Part shown: positions 25,239 to 33,318 of the stretch, in pieces | Layout: the number at the start of each line of letters is the position of its first letter | Position numbering within the stretch: position 1 is the stretch's first letter | Source of the DNA: Halorubrum kocurii JCM 14978 | GTDB taxonomy: Archaea > Halobacteriota > Halobacteria > Halobacteriales > Haloferacaceae | Direction: 5' to 3' | DNA: 45,199 bases | Assembly (NCBI RefSeq): GCF_000337355.1 | Contig: NZ_AOJH01000012.1 | Coordinates: forward strand, 1 to 45,199 | The notes under the pieces: generated by a model | Seen by the model: the letters and a program-made list of their open reading frames with translations, nothing else | Database searches by the model: none | What the model was told of the DNA's origin: nothing | Program-made: the position numbers and the translations under genes

Positions 25239-26810
25239 ATGCCTCGATACACCCGACGTCGACTCATCGCAGCTGGACTCGGTACGGCAACCATCGGTGC
25301 GCTCGCGGGCTGTACATCGAACAATGGCGATTCCGGCGCGGCGGAGAATGACGGCTCAACAGCGACAGAGAATACCGTGCCGGAAGCCCAGTCTTCGTTC
25401 TTCGTATTCGGGGACTTGGCCAGCCAGGTTGCAGGCGACACCGCGACCGCAGAGACGCTCGTCCCGATCGGCCAACACGGCCACGGGTGGGAACCAGGGC
25501 CACAGATTCAGGGAGCAATCCTCGAATCTGACCTCTTTCTCTACGGAATGGAGGGCTTCCAGCCGTGGGCTGACGACCTCGTGACGAGTCTCGGTGACGA
25601 CGACGCCGACGTCGATATCGTCGCTGCCGGTGCTGGTATCAACCTCATCGAAGGCGGACACAACCACGATCACGGTCACGAAGGAGATCATGAGGGCGAA
25701 CACGAGGAAGGCCACGACGGTGAAGGAGAGCACGATCACGGTGGGGAGACTCCCTGGGAGTGGGCTGGCCTCTACCACCTCGAAGCTGGCACCTACACGC
25801 ACACGTTCCACGAGGGCCCCGATCCGAGGATGCAGCTCGCCGTCATCGCGACCGACGAGGGTGGCGACCACGGCATTCACCACGTCGAGGAAACTGCGGC
25901 CGCCCTCTACGGCGACCACGACACGCACACACCGGTCGAAGGCGGCGAGACACTCACGCCGTCCAGTGAGTCACTCTATCACCTCCAGTTCGCGGACTCC
26001 GGTGAGACGACTTTCTCCATCGACATCGAAACAGAGGGTCACTATGTCCTCTTTGCCCAGCACGCTCCCGCTGAGTTCGACGCGACGCTCACCGACGGCA
26101 GTGGGTCGGTCATCGAACCCGAAGTGACCGAGAGTGCGGGCGGACACGGGCACGGGGGTGATGGCGAGCATGAGGGTGAACACGGCCACGAGAGTGGAGA
26201 AGAACACGAAGGCGAGCACGAGGGAGAAGCCGATCACGAAGGCGAGGAGGAACACGGCCACAACCACTCTGGCGGGGCTGACCCACACTTCTGGCTAGAC
26301 CCTGAGCGAGCGAAGCAGGCGGTCGACAACATCCGGAGCGGGTTCGTCAACGTCGACGGCGACAACGCCAGTGCCTACGCCGAGAACGCCGAATCGTACC
26401 GGAACCGCCTAGACGAACTCGACGAGTCGTTCCAGTCCGCGCTTGCGGGCGCCTCGAAAGACGTCGTGTTCGTCGCTGGTCACAACGCCTTCCAGTATCT
26501 CGGCCAGCGCTACGGCTTCGAAGTACACACGCTGACGGGACTGTCACCGGACGACCAGCCGACGCCGAAGGACATCGAGCGGGCTCAGGAGATCATTGCC
26601 GAGCACGACCTCCAGTACGTCTGTGCGGATCCGCTCGAATCCCAGACCGCGGCGAACCAGCTCGTCGCAGAGACCGACGCCACCGAAGTCCTCCCGCTGA
26701 CGCCGATTCCCGGACAGACCCAGGAGTGGGCCGATGAGGGCTGGGGCTACATTGAGATCATGGAAAACATCAATCTCGAGACCCTGAAGCAGGCCCTCGA
26801 CGCAGAATGA
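25239..26810 (+). CDS. znuA: ZnuA-like zinc-binding lipoprotein with inserted domain and two His-rich loops
   Basis: This 523-residue protein compares with about 300-350 in usual ZnuA. A twin-arginine lipoprotein signal (RRRLIAAGLG) ends at the LAGC lipobox (Cys25). Cluster A-I metal-binding landmarks are the His in IGQHGHGWEP (80), DPHFWLDP (348-355), AGHNAFQYLGQRYGF and the late ADPLESQT. A His/Glu-rich run at 141-168, an extra domain of about 125 residues (about 172-297: WEWAGLYHLEAGTYTHTF, HLQFADSGETTFSIDIE) and a second His-rich run (302-343) replace the usual single loop. It captures Zn outside the cell. ATGA couples it to the next gene. Confidence 0.9.
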   Translation: MPRYTRRRLIAAGLGTATIGALAGCTSNNGDSGAAENDGSTATENTVPEAQSSFFVFGDLASQVAGDTATAETLVPIGQHGHGWEPGPQIQGAILESDLFLYGMEGFQPWADDLVTSLGDDDADVDIVAAGAGINLIEGGHNHDHGHEGDHEGEHEEGHDGEGEHDHGGETPWEWAGLYHLEAGTYTHTFHEGPDPRMQLAVIATDEGGDHGIHHVEETAAALYGDHDTHTPVEGGETLTPSSESLYHLQFADSGETTFSIDIETEGHYVLFAQHAPAEFDATLTDGSGSVIEPEVTESAGGHGHGGDGEHEGEHGHESGEEHEGEHEGEADHEGEEEHGHNHSGGADPHFWLDPERAKQAVDNIRSGFVNVDGDNASAYAENAESYRNRLDELDESFQSALAGASKDVVFVAGHNAFQYLGQRYGFEVHTLTGLSPDDQPTPKDIERAQEIIAEHDLQYVCADPLESQTAANQLVAETDATEVLPLTPIPGQTQEWADEGWGYIEIMENINLETLKQALDAE

Positions 26811-27028
26811 GCGACACCACGTCTGGCGACACGGAACCGGAGTGGGACGGAAACGCCGAGCCCAGCCCATCCAAGAGCCCTCGTTCGGGACTGATGGCAT
26901 TGGTCGTCGGCCCTGCGGAGAGACCCGTCTGTACGATCTATCCGCCGGACGTGGCTGTTCCGTATCGGACAACAACTTGGATTACGGCGTACGGGAACTC
27001 GTTCGTCGACCTCGACGACTACCGATGA
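26807..27028 (+). CDS. Small conserved haloarchaeal protein (DUF7511-like)
   Basis: This 73-residue protein has an acidic N-terminus and a compact core: LMALVVGPAERPVCTIYPP and TTTWITAYGNSFVDLDD. The CTIYP...TTWITA pattern is that of a small halophile family I recall as DUF7511, of unknown role. It is embedded in the zinc importer operon with overlaps on both sides (26807 and 27025), so it is co-expressed with znuA and znuC and could be a small accessory of the transporter. Confidence 0.72.
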   Translation: MSDTTSGDTEPEWDGNAEPSPSKSPRSGLMALVVGPAERPVCTIYPPDVAVPYRTTTWITAYGNSFVDLDDYR

Positions 27029-27801
27029 CGACAGCAACGACGGAGCGGCAACAGTCGGGGGACCCTCTCATCAGCGTCGACGACGTCACGTTTGGCTACG
27101 GAGAGGTCCCGGTTCTCGAGTCGGTGTCGATCGACATCGAGCCCGGCTCCTTTCTCGGACTGGTCGGGCCGAACGGAAGCGGCAAGAGCACGCTGCTTGA
27201 CTTGATGCTCGGACTTCGTCGACCAGACGAAGGCACGGTGTCGCTGTTCGGCGAACCTGCCCACAAGTTCGACGCCGGTGAACGGATCGGATACGTCGCA
27301 CAGGACGCGACGAAGGCGGCGCGCGATATGCCGATCACGGTTCGAGAGGTTGTTGAGATGGGGCGGTACCCGCGGCGGCTTTTCGGTCGATTCTCGGCAG
27401 CGGACCGGCAAGCGATCGAAGACGCGCTGGAACAGGTGGGAATCACAGACCTCGCGTCTCGCCGGGTCGGTCGACTGTCAGGTGGCCAACGTCAACGGGT
27501 GTTTATCGCCCGTGCGCTCGCCTCAGAGGCCGATCTGCTCGCGCTCGACGAACCGACGGTCGGCGTGGACGCCGAATCCAGAGAGGAGTTTTACGGCCTC
27601 ATCCATGACCTGAACGCGACCGGACTAACCGTCATCCTGATCGAGCATGACATCGGTGTCGTCACCACACACGCGACGGATGTCGCCTGTCTCAACCGTC
27701 AGTTGTTCTTCGACGGCGACCCGGAGGAGTTCGTCGAGACTGATGCTCTCTCGCAGGCCTATGGGAAAGACCAACACATCCTCCAGCACGACCACAAATG
27801 A
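27025..27801 (+). CDS. znuC: Zinc ABC transporter ATPase (ZnuC)
   Basis: This 258-residue protein runs from ATG 27025. It has Walker A GPNGSGKST (48-56), Q-loop YVAQDA, signature LSGGQRQRVFIARA, Walker B LLALDEPTVGVD, and His switch IEHD. The sequence ARDMPITVREVVEMGRYPR is typical of metal-type (ZnuC/MntB) ATPases. The C-terminus ends in a short His tail (HILQHDHK). It overlaps the permease by ATGA. Confidence 0.92.
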   Translation: MTTATTERQQSGDPLISVDDVTFGYGEVPVLESVSIDIEPGSFLGLVGPNGSGKSTLLDLMLGLRRPDEGTVSLFGEPAHKFDAGERIGYVAQDATKAARDMPITVREVVEMGRYPRRLFGRFSAADRQAIEDALEQVGITDLASRRVGRLSGGQRQRVFIARALASEADLLALDEPTVGVDAESREEFYGLIHDLNATGLTVILIEHDIGVVTTHATDVACLNRQLFFDGDPEEFVETDALSQAYGKDQHILQHDHK

Positions 27802-28856
27802 TGTTCACACTACGTCGCCTCGGAGAGAGTGTTCCACTCGACAACGTGATAGCGACTCCGCTTTTTGCTGTTAACGTCTTCGCCCCTATCGAGTGGTTCC
27901 TCAACTACGTCTTTGGTCCCGGAATGGACGTGTTGGCCGACCTGCTCGGCATGCCGATGCTCGAATACCCGTATATGCAACGTGCCTACCTAGCTGCGTT
28001 GTGTATCGCTCTCATTGGGCCGGTCGTCGGGACGTTCCTCGTTCATCGAGAGATGGCGATGATCAGCGATACGCTCGCACACACAGCCTTTGCCGGCGTC
28101 GCCGTCGGGTTGTTCCTCAATTCGGCCTTCTCGCTCACGCTGTCGCCGCTGCTCACCGCATTCGTGGTCGCAATCGTCACGGCGCTACTCGTAGAGTTGC
28201 TCGTCGAACACGCCGGGGCGTACAGCGACACCTCGCTGGCGATCGTCCTGACGGGAGGATTCGCAGTCGGCAGCATCCTTATCACTGCCACCGACGGTGG
28301 CATCGCGGTCGGCATCGACGCCTACCTCTTCGGCAGTTTGGCGACTGTCTCGACGGAGAGCGTCGGTATCCTCGTGTTAATGAGTGTCCTCGTCGGTACC
28401 CTCGTCACGCTGGCCTATCGGCCACTCTTGTACGTCACATTCGACGCGACGGCCGCCCGCGCGGCGCGACTGAACGTCCGCCTATACAAACGCCTCATGG
28501 TCGTGCTCACGGCGCTGGTCGTCGTCAGCGCGATGCAGATCATGGGCGTCATCCTCGTCGCTGCGATGCTCGTCGTTCCGGTCGCCGCTGCGGCGCAAGT
28601 CGCCGAGAGCTTCAAGCAATCCATCTTGCTGGCGATCCTCGCCGCCGAGTTCGCGGCGATAGCCGGTGTGACGCTGTCGTTCGTCTACGGAATTGCGGCC
28701 GGCGGCTCGATCGTCGTCGCGGCGATTGCCGTGTACGCCGTCGTGCTTAGTAGTCGAAAGTTGGGGTATCGGCTCCCGATCGTACAACGGTTCAGTGATC
28801 GTCAGTCCAAGCACCACCGAAAAGAATTGGAAGTCGACGGAGGAAAACGAGAGTGA
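27798..28856 (+). CDS. znuB: Zinc ABC transporter permease (ZnuB)
   Basis: This 352-residue membrane protein of the ABC-3 family has about eight helices, including GPVVGTFLVHREMAMISDTLAH and FAGVAVG near the N-terminal third and the conserved VLVAAMLVVPVAAAAQVAESF in the C-terminal half. The family imports Zn, Mn or Fe; the His-rich partner protein favours zinc. The N-terminus has about 40 extra residues before the core, with an additional helix. GTGA couples it to the flavoprotein gene. Confidence 0.92.
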   Translation: MMFTLRRLGESVPLDNVIATPLFAVNVFAPIEWFLNYVFGPGMDVLADLLGMPMLEYPYMQRAYLAALCIALIGPVVGTFLVHREMAMISDTLAHTAFAGVAVGLFLNSAFSLTLSPLLTAFVVAIVTALLVELLVEHAGAYSDTSLAIVLTGGFAVGSILITATDGGIAVGIDAYLFGSLATVSTESVGILVLMSVLVGTLVTLAYRPLLYVTFDATAARAARLNVRLYKRLMVVLTALVVVSAMQIMGVILVAAMLVVPVAAAAQVAESFKQSILLAILAAEFAAIAGVTLSFVYGIAAGGSIVVAAIAVYAVVLSSRKLGYRLPIVQRFSDRQSKHHRKELEVDGGKRE

Positions 28857-30145
28857 CAGTCGGTAGGTTGACCGCTGATCATCCACTGAGTGGTGATCCC
28901 CCCTACGAGTACGTGATTGTTGGCGGCGGAATTCACGGCACTTGCCTCGCAAACCACCTCATTACGGAGGGTGAGTACACGCGCGACGAGATTCGGATCC
29001 TTGACCCGCGCGAGGAGTTACTCGCTTCGTTCGCCAAGAAGGCCAATCAGTGCGGCATGGAGACCCTCCGATCGACGTTCGTCCACCACATCGACACCGA
29101 GTCGTTCTCGCTCGAGTCGTTCGCGGAAGGACACCACCGAGCGAACGAACTCGTGTCGACGAAGAACTACCCGGACCGACCGACTCTCGGCCTGTTTCTC
29201 GACCACGCTCGCGACGTCATCGAGCGCCGTGAGCTTTCCGACTGTCATCATCGGTCGAAAGTAACCGATGTTACCCAGTCTGCGGGCACAGAGACGTATC
29301 TGGTGGAAACGGACGCGGGAGCGATTGAGACCCACCGCGTCGTCTTGGCCGTCGGGCTCGGTGCGACACCGACGCTCCCTGAGTGGACGAGGTCGTTCCC
29401 CGACGACGCGCCGCTCGCACACGTCTGGGACGAAGCGTTCGATCCGGCGACGCCCGGCGCGTTCGAGGGGCGAACGTTCGTCGTCGGAGGCGGTATCACT
29501 GCCGGGCACCTCGCCTGCCGTCTGGCAGAATGGACCGCGGTGACGCTCCTGTCGCGTCACGAACTGGAAATCGAACTGACCGAGGCCGACCCGCACTGGA
29601 TCAACTGGCGTCACATCGGCAAAGAGATCCACACGCTCCCGCCGGGATCGGAGGCCCGTCTCGATCGGGTCCGAGCCGCCCGCAACGACGCCACGATCCC
29701 ACCGTACGTCGAACGACGACTGGCCGAAGCGCGTGACGGTGGTGCGCTTGAACACCGGCAAGGCGAAATCACGTCTGCGAACGCGACAGACGAGGGGCTG
29801 TCCCTCCGCTTCGACGGCGGCACGAAAGCGACGGCCGCACGCGTCGTCCTCGCGACCGGACTCGAACCGGTTCCCAAGCAGCCGTTGGTCGGCCGCGTCA
29901 GCGAGTCACTGTCGCTCGCACGCGGGGTCGAGGGATTCCCCGTTCTCAACGATCAAACCCTCGCGTGGAGACGGACCGACGGCACTGAGTCCGCGGTGTA
30001 CGTTTCGGGCGCGCTCGCGGAGCCCAGCGTCGGTCCCTTCGCTCGCAATATTGTCGGTGCCCGACGGGCCGCAGAACGGATTCTCGACCCACCAGATCAG
30101 GCGCGGACAGACCCGCTCCCGATGAGCTCTCGGGGAGGATCGTGA
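28853..30145 (+). CDS. FAD/NAD(P)-binding oxidoreductase in the zinc operon
   Basis: This 430-residue protein starts at GTG 28853 (overlap with znuB). It has two dinucleotide-binding folds: VIVGGGIHGTCLANHL near residues 21-36 and TFVVGGGITAGHLACRLAEW near 206-225. There are also VVLAVGLGATPTLPEW and VVLATGLEPVPK. It resembles the SidA/HI0933-type group of flavin oxidoreductases. The substrate is unknown. Co-transcription with znuABC suggests a role in zinc limitation, possibly in metallophore or ligand chemistry, which is inference. Confidence 0.82.
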   Translation: MTVGRLTADHPLSGDPPYEYVIVGGGIHGTCLANHLITEGEYTRDEIRILDPREELLASFAKKANQCGMETLRSTFVHHIDTESFSLESFAEGHHRANELVSTKNYPDRPTLGLFLDHARDVIERRELSDCHHRSKVTDVTQSAGTETYLVETDAGAIETHRVVLAVGLGATPTLPEWTRSFPDDAPLAHVWDEAFDPATPGAFEGRTFVVGGGITAGHLACRLAEWTAVTLLSRHELEIELTEADPHWINWRHIGKEIHTLPPGSEARLDRVRAARNDATIPPYVERRLAEARDGGALEHRQGEITSANATDEGLSLRFDGGTKATAARVVLATGLEPVPKQPLVGRVSESLSLARGVEGFPVLNDQTLAWRRTDGTESAVYVSGALAEPSVGPFARNIVGARRAAERILDPPDQARTDPLPMSSRGGS

Positions 30146-30146
30146 C

Positions 30147-30530
30147 GTGGCTTCGACCGATCTCACGCTCGCCGTCTCGCTTGGCGCACTCGATCGACTC
30201 GCACGGCCCGCCCACGCCCTCGAAGACGCCACCACTTGGACCAGCCACGTCGGGATCGTCTCCTCGGAGCCGTCGTACATCGAACGGCGACGGGTGCGAG
30301 AGGCCGGATACCACCAAGAGTTCCTGTCCGGACCACGTTCGATAGCGGAGGCGCTGTCGGCGGTCCGCGGTCACTTCGAGACGGAACGGTACGTGCTCGT
30401 CGGGACAGACGAGACCGCCGGGGTGGTAGGGACGGTACCCGACTGGGCCTACCAGTCGGTGACGGAGGCTGCAAAGGCCGCAGGCTGGCAGCTTGAGAGT
30501 GTGTCAACAGCCGACGATGATTGGCCCTGA
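30147..30530 (+). CDS. Conserved haloarchaeal protein of unknown function (DUF7124-like)
   Basis: This 127-residue soluble protein starts at GTG 30147, 1 bp after the flavoprotein stop. It contains LTLAVSLGALDRLARPAHAL, THTW-type segment TTWTSHVGIVSSEPSYI, HQEFLSGPRSIAEAL and a GTDETAGV loop. It looks like a small halophile family (DUF7124, from memory), without a known activity. It is the last gene of the znuA operon. Confidence 0.7.
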   Translation: MASTDLTLAVSLGALDRLARPAHALEDATTWTSHVGIVSSEPSYIERRRVREAGYHQEFLSGPRSIAEALSAVRGHFETERYVLVGTDETAGVVGTVPDWAYQSVTEAAKAAGWQLESVSTADDDWP

Positions 30531-30572
30531 CAGAGAAGTGGAGTTCCAGCGAACTCGTGACGAGCCGCTGGC

Positions 30573-30725
30573 TCAGTGATTCTCGTGGATGTGGTCGCGT
30601 AGGGCGTCGGTCTCCTCAAACTCCTCGTTACACTCGGCACACGTGTTGTGGTGAAGCGCAACGTGCTGGGTCACGCCGGCAGCGCTCTGGAACTGTGCAT
30701 CGCAGTTGGAGCAGGTGTACGACAT
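30573..30725 (-). CDS. Two-finger C2H2 zinc-finger protein
   Basis: This 50-residue protein runs from the ATG at 30725; an upstream alternative would add ten residues. Finger 1 is CSNCDAQFQSAAGVTQHVALHH and finger 2 is CAECNEEFEETDALRDHIHENH (each CxxC...HxxxH). Small C2H2 proteins are frequent in haloarchaea and may bind DNA or RNA. Being a zinc protein beside a zinc importer operon it could be a sensor or a zinc reserve, but nothing in the sequence proves it. It is convergent with the znu operon. Confidence 0.8.
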   Translation of the reverse strand: MSYTCSNCDAQFQSAAGVTQHVALHHNTCAECNEEFEETDALRDHIHENH

Positions 30726-30858
30726 TACATTATCAACTCGGAGCCATATATACAAGAATGTTATTAAGAAATGGTCTGTGTTGGCTGCTTTAGAATATTA
30801 ACTTGGACCGCTTACTAACTAACTTCCGAGCTCAAAACGAAACCCAACGAACCGAGCG

Positions 30859-31125
30859 CTACCGAAGCTGGTCCGCCCGCTCTCGGAGCGCTGTCGGTAG
30901 GCTCGCATCGTCGACCAGCGCACCGAGTTCTCTCGTCGCTCGGCATCGACCGAGCGCGTTCAACGCGTTCCGGCGGACCGACCCGGTGAGGCCGTCTGCG
31001 ACGACGATAACGCGAAGCTGTGTCGTCGCGTCTATCTCGGCGAGCTCGCCGATCGCCGCTTTACGGGTCTCGTGCGGTGCGTTCTTGTTGACGACAGTCC
31101 GGAAGAGGGATCGTGGCGAGGACAT
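30859..31125 (-). CDS. HEAT-like repeat protein
   Basis: This 88-residue helical protein has repeated units ETRKAAIGELAEIDATTQL and SVRRNALNALGRCRATREL typical of HEAT/PBS-lyase-like repeats, which form protein-binding surfaces. The start is 2 bp after the stop of the COG0523 copy 3 gene on the same strand, so the two are co-transcribed. It may be a partner for the GTPase, which is inference. Confidence 0.7.
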   Translation of the reverse strand: MSSPRSLFRTVVNKNAPHETRKAAIGELAEIDATTQLRVIVVADGLTGSVRRNALNALGRCRATRELGALVDDASLPTALRERADQLR

Positions 31126-31127
31126 CG

Positions 31128-32414
31128 TCAGTCCGCGAGGCCGACCTCTTCGGCGCCGTCGTCGGTCGTCTCGGTCGGCTCCTCGGTCCCCTCTTCAGGT
31201 GTGGCGGAGTCTCCGTCGTCCCACGTCGGGAACCGGTCGTCGAAGGCGGTCCAGTCGGCGTCCATTTCCTCGTCGGTCAGCAGGGCCGCATCGAGGTCGG
31301 TGCGGAGCGCGTCGTGGTCCATGTCCGTACCGAGGAGCACGAGCTGGGTCCCCCTGTCACCCCACTTGTCGCCCCATATTTCTTCGAGCTCCGGATTGGC
31401 CTCGAAGTAGCTCTCGCGCTCGTTCTCCGGGAGCGTCGCAATCCAATCACCGGCCGACCCAACTCGGATCGACCGTCCCGCGACGTTCAATCCGAGTGCT
31501 ATTTCTTCGCGACCCGCTAGCCAGAAGTGACCCTTCGAGCGGACGACGTTCGCGGGGAACGAGTCGAGCAGATCGGCGAACCGCTCGGGGTGGAACGGAC
31601 GGCGCGACGTGTAGACGAACGACGTGACGCCGTGTTCCTCTTCGGCGGACTCGTGCGGCTGCTGGAGTTCCCGTAGCCACCCCGCGGACTGGCTCGCCGC
31701 TTCGAAGTCGAACCGTCCTGTATCGAGGATCTCGCCGGGATCGACCGCGCCGTGTTCGGTTCGGATGATCTTCGCGCGCGGTTGCAGCACTTCGATCATC
31801 TCTTCGATCTCGCCGAGCGTCTCCTCGTCGACGAGGTCGCACTTGTTCAACAGCAGGACATCACAGAACTCGATCTGTTCGATCAAGAGGCTTCCGAGGT
31901 CTTTCTCGGTGTCGCCGTCCATCAGCGATTCCTTCGAATCGAACGTTGTCCAGAACAGGTGGGCGTCGACCACAGTGACGGTCGTGTCGAGTTCGTAGTA
32001 GTCCATCACTTCGATGCCGGTCTCCTCGTAGAACTCCGTGGGGTCGAGGTCTCCCTGGTCGAATCCCATGGTGAGCGTCTGGGCGACCGGCAACGGTTCG
32101 GCGACGCCCGTCGATTCGATTACCAAGTAGTCGAACTCGCGGGCTTGTGCGAGCTTCGCGAGCGCGTCCAGCAGGTCGCCGCGTAGCTCACAGCAGATAC
32201 AGCCGTTCGACAGTTCGATCAGGTCCTCGTCGTCCTCCGAGATGTCCGAGTGTTCGGCGACGCGCTCGGCGTCGACGTTCACCTCGCCCATGTCGTTGAC
32301 GAGGACCGCGACGTCTAGGTCCGTTCGCGTGTTCAGGAGGTTGTTCAGCACGGTCGTCTTGCCCGCGCCGAGGTTGCCGCTCAGCACGGTGACGGGAATC
32401 GTCTCTCGACTCAT
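31128..32414 (-). CDS. COG0523 (CobW/ZNG1-like) metallochaperone GTPase, copy 3
   Basis: This 428-residue protein has Walker A GNLGAGKTT (13-21), CICC (72-75), VIESTGVAEPLPVAQT, NKCD, and the C-domain (SRRPFHPERFADLL, GHFWLAGREEIALGL). It is close to copy 1 throughout (shared LQPRAKIIRTEHGA and GRFDFEAASQSAGW segments), so the two are probably recent paralogues. The C-terminal 30 residues are Asp/Glu/Thr-rich and metal-ligand-poor. It heads a minus-strand transcript with the HEAT-like gene, and is divergent from the CzcO-like/uS14 genes. A zinc-client chaperone role is likely from context. Confidence 0.93.
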   Translation of the reverse strand: MSRETIPVTVLSGNLGAGKTTVLNNLLNTRTDLDVAVLVNDMGEVNVDAERVAEHSDISEDDEDLIELSNGCICCELRGDLLDALAKLAQAREFDYLVIESTGVAEPLPVAQTLTMGFDQGDLDPTEFYEETGIEVMDYYELDTTVTVVDAHLFWTTFDSKESLMDGDTEKDLGSLLIEQIEFCDVLLLNKCDLVDEETLGEIEEMIEVLQPRAKIIRTEHGAVDPGEILDTGRFDFEAASQSAGWLRELQQPHESAEEEHGVTSFVYTSRRPFHPERFADLLDSFPANVVRSKGHFWLAGREEIALGLNVAGRSIRVGSAGDWIATLPENERESYFEANPELEEIWGDKWGDRGTQLVLLGTDMDHDALRTDLDAALLTDEEMDADWTAFDDRFPTWDDGDSATPEEGTEEPTETTDDGAEEVGLAD

Positions 32415-32466
32415 CTGTTATTAAGACTAGAGCGTATATTATTTATAATTAGCTATCTACTACCCT
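32415..32466. promoter_or_regulatory. AT-rich divergent promoter between COG0523 copy 3 and the uS14 unit
   Basis: Only 52 bp, very AT-rich (TATTATTTATAATTAG), separate the two starts. Both directions should share TATA elements and any operator, so the GTPase and the C-minus uS14 unit are probably co-regulated. Confidence 0.5.
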
Positions 32467-32811
32467 ATGTTGTTAACATTGACATCCGAAGAAGCCCGTA
32501 AACACGAGTCGCTCGACGTAGCGATTGTCGGGGCAGGTGCCGCAGGCGTCGGTCTTGGGGCCGTCCTCGCGGATCTGGGTCTCGGCTCCTACGCCATCCT
32601 CGAGCGAGGCGAAGTCGGGGCGGCGTTCCTACAGTGGCCAGAAGAAATGCGCCTCATCACGCCATCGTTTCCTAGCAACAGCTTCGGCTGCCGCGACCTC
32701 AACGCCGTCACCACTAACACCTCGCCCGCATTTGCGCTCGAAGAGTATCCTGACAAGAACATGTTCCTCGAGGACTTGTCCTACTGCGAATCCGACATGT
32801 GCGACTGCTAA
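32467..32811 (+). pseudogene. CzcO-like flavoprotein, N-terminal part fused to a foreign Cys-rich tail
   Basis: This 114-residue frame starts with the FAD-binding DVAIVGAGAAGVGLG (17-31). It continues with WPEEMRLITPSFPSNSFG and DLNAVTTNTSPAFALEE, the N-terminus of CzcO/Trk-type flavin monooxygenases of about 370 residues. Similarity then stops and the frame ends [17 protein letters not shown] and MCDC. The end looks like the tail of another gene, so an internal deletion probably joined two genes. It is listed as broken, although a short Cys-rich product could still be made. It lies 2 bp before the uS14 paralogue. Confidence 0.65.
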
Positions 32812-32813
32812 TC

Positions 32814-32996
32814 ATGACACGAGATACTCCGCAGAAAGATAGTGGGATCGATCAGCTGAACGATTCGAGAGACGACCGACACGTCTGCCGCATGACGGGA
32901 CGCGAACAAGGTCTCGTCGGTAAGTACGACATCTGGCTCTGCCGACAATCGTTTCGGGAGCTGGCTCCGAAGATGGGGTTCAAAAAATATGACTGA
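32814..32996 (+). CDS. Ribosomal protein uS14 paralogue lacking zinc ligands (C-minus form)
   Basis: This 60-residue protein runs from ATG 32814; a GTG at 32799 would add five residues. The core [17 protein letters not shown] and [10 protein letters not shown] is archaeal uS14. Standard archaeal uS14 binds Zn with two CxxC pairs. Here they are CRMT (Cys25, Thr28) and CRQS (Cys43, Ser46), so two of four ligands are gone. Zinc-free ribosomal paralogues that replace the zinc form under zinc starvation are well known in bacteria. The location between a COG0523 GTPase and other metal genes fits that role. It overlaps the GTPase fragment by 8 bp. Confidence 0.85.
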   Translation: MTRDTPQKDSGIDQLNDSRDDRHVCRMTGREQGLVGKYDIWLCRQSFRELAPKMGFKKYD

Positions 32997-33318
32997 CGCA
33001 CGGAACTTCCCTGACAACGTCCCATCGACCGAGAACGACGGGAAGGAATCTGTCGTGGTCGTCGGCAAGGAGAATGTCGGGAAGTCGGAACTCGTCGCTG
33101 GACTCTCCGGGACGATGCCGACAACCGGAAACGTCCGTGGGACGACCGTCGACGTCGAGCGATACGAGTCTGACGAGTCAGGTGACGTACTAGATATTCG
33201 ATATATCTACAACCGAAGAATGAATCCTTTCAGCAGGTGGAGACCGCAAGAGCCGACGACGCAGTCGGGTGACAGAGGATCATCCGTGGAATCCAGTGAG
33301 GTTCCAAGCATCATCTGA
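32989..33318 (+). pseudogene. FeoB-like small GTPase, truncated
   Basis: This 109-residue frame has a G1 motif GKENVGKS (26-33) in VVVVGKENVGKSELVAGLSG, then the G2 region (NVRGTTVDVERYES), as in the GTPase domain of FeoB-type proteins. After about residue 65 similarity ends. The G3 DxxG, G4 NKxD and any membrane part are absent, and the tail runs into the 3' end of the cupin gene on the other strand. A deletion has removed most of the gene. The original would have been coupled to the uS14 paralogue (8-bp overlap). Confidence 0.65.

Noticed and set aside
26140-26280. GAGGGCGAACACGAG-like degenerate repeats suggestive of a minisatellite or CRISPR
   Set aside because: The repeats encode the second His/Glu-rich loop of ZnuA. 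Unit length varies, and there are no spacers, so it is not a CRISPR array. No CRISPR was seen elsewhere.
29018-29761. Minus-strand open frame of 247 codons opposite the flavoprotein
   Set aside because: It is antisense to a gene with two dinucleotide-binding motifs and shows no recognisable domain.
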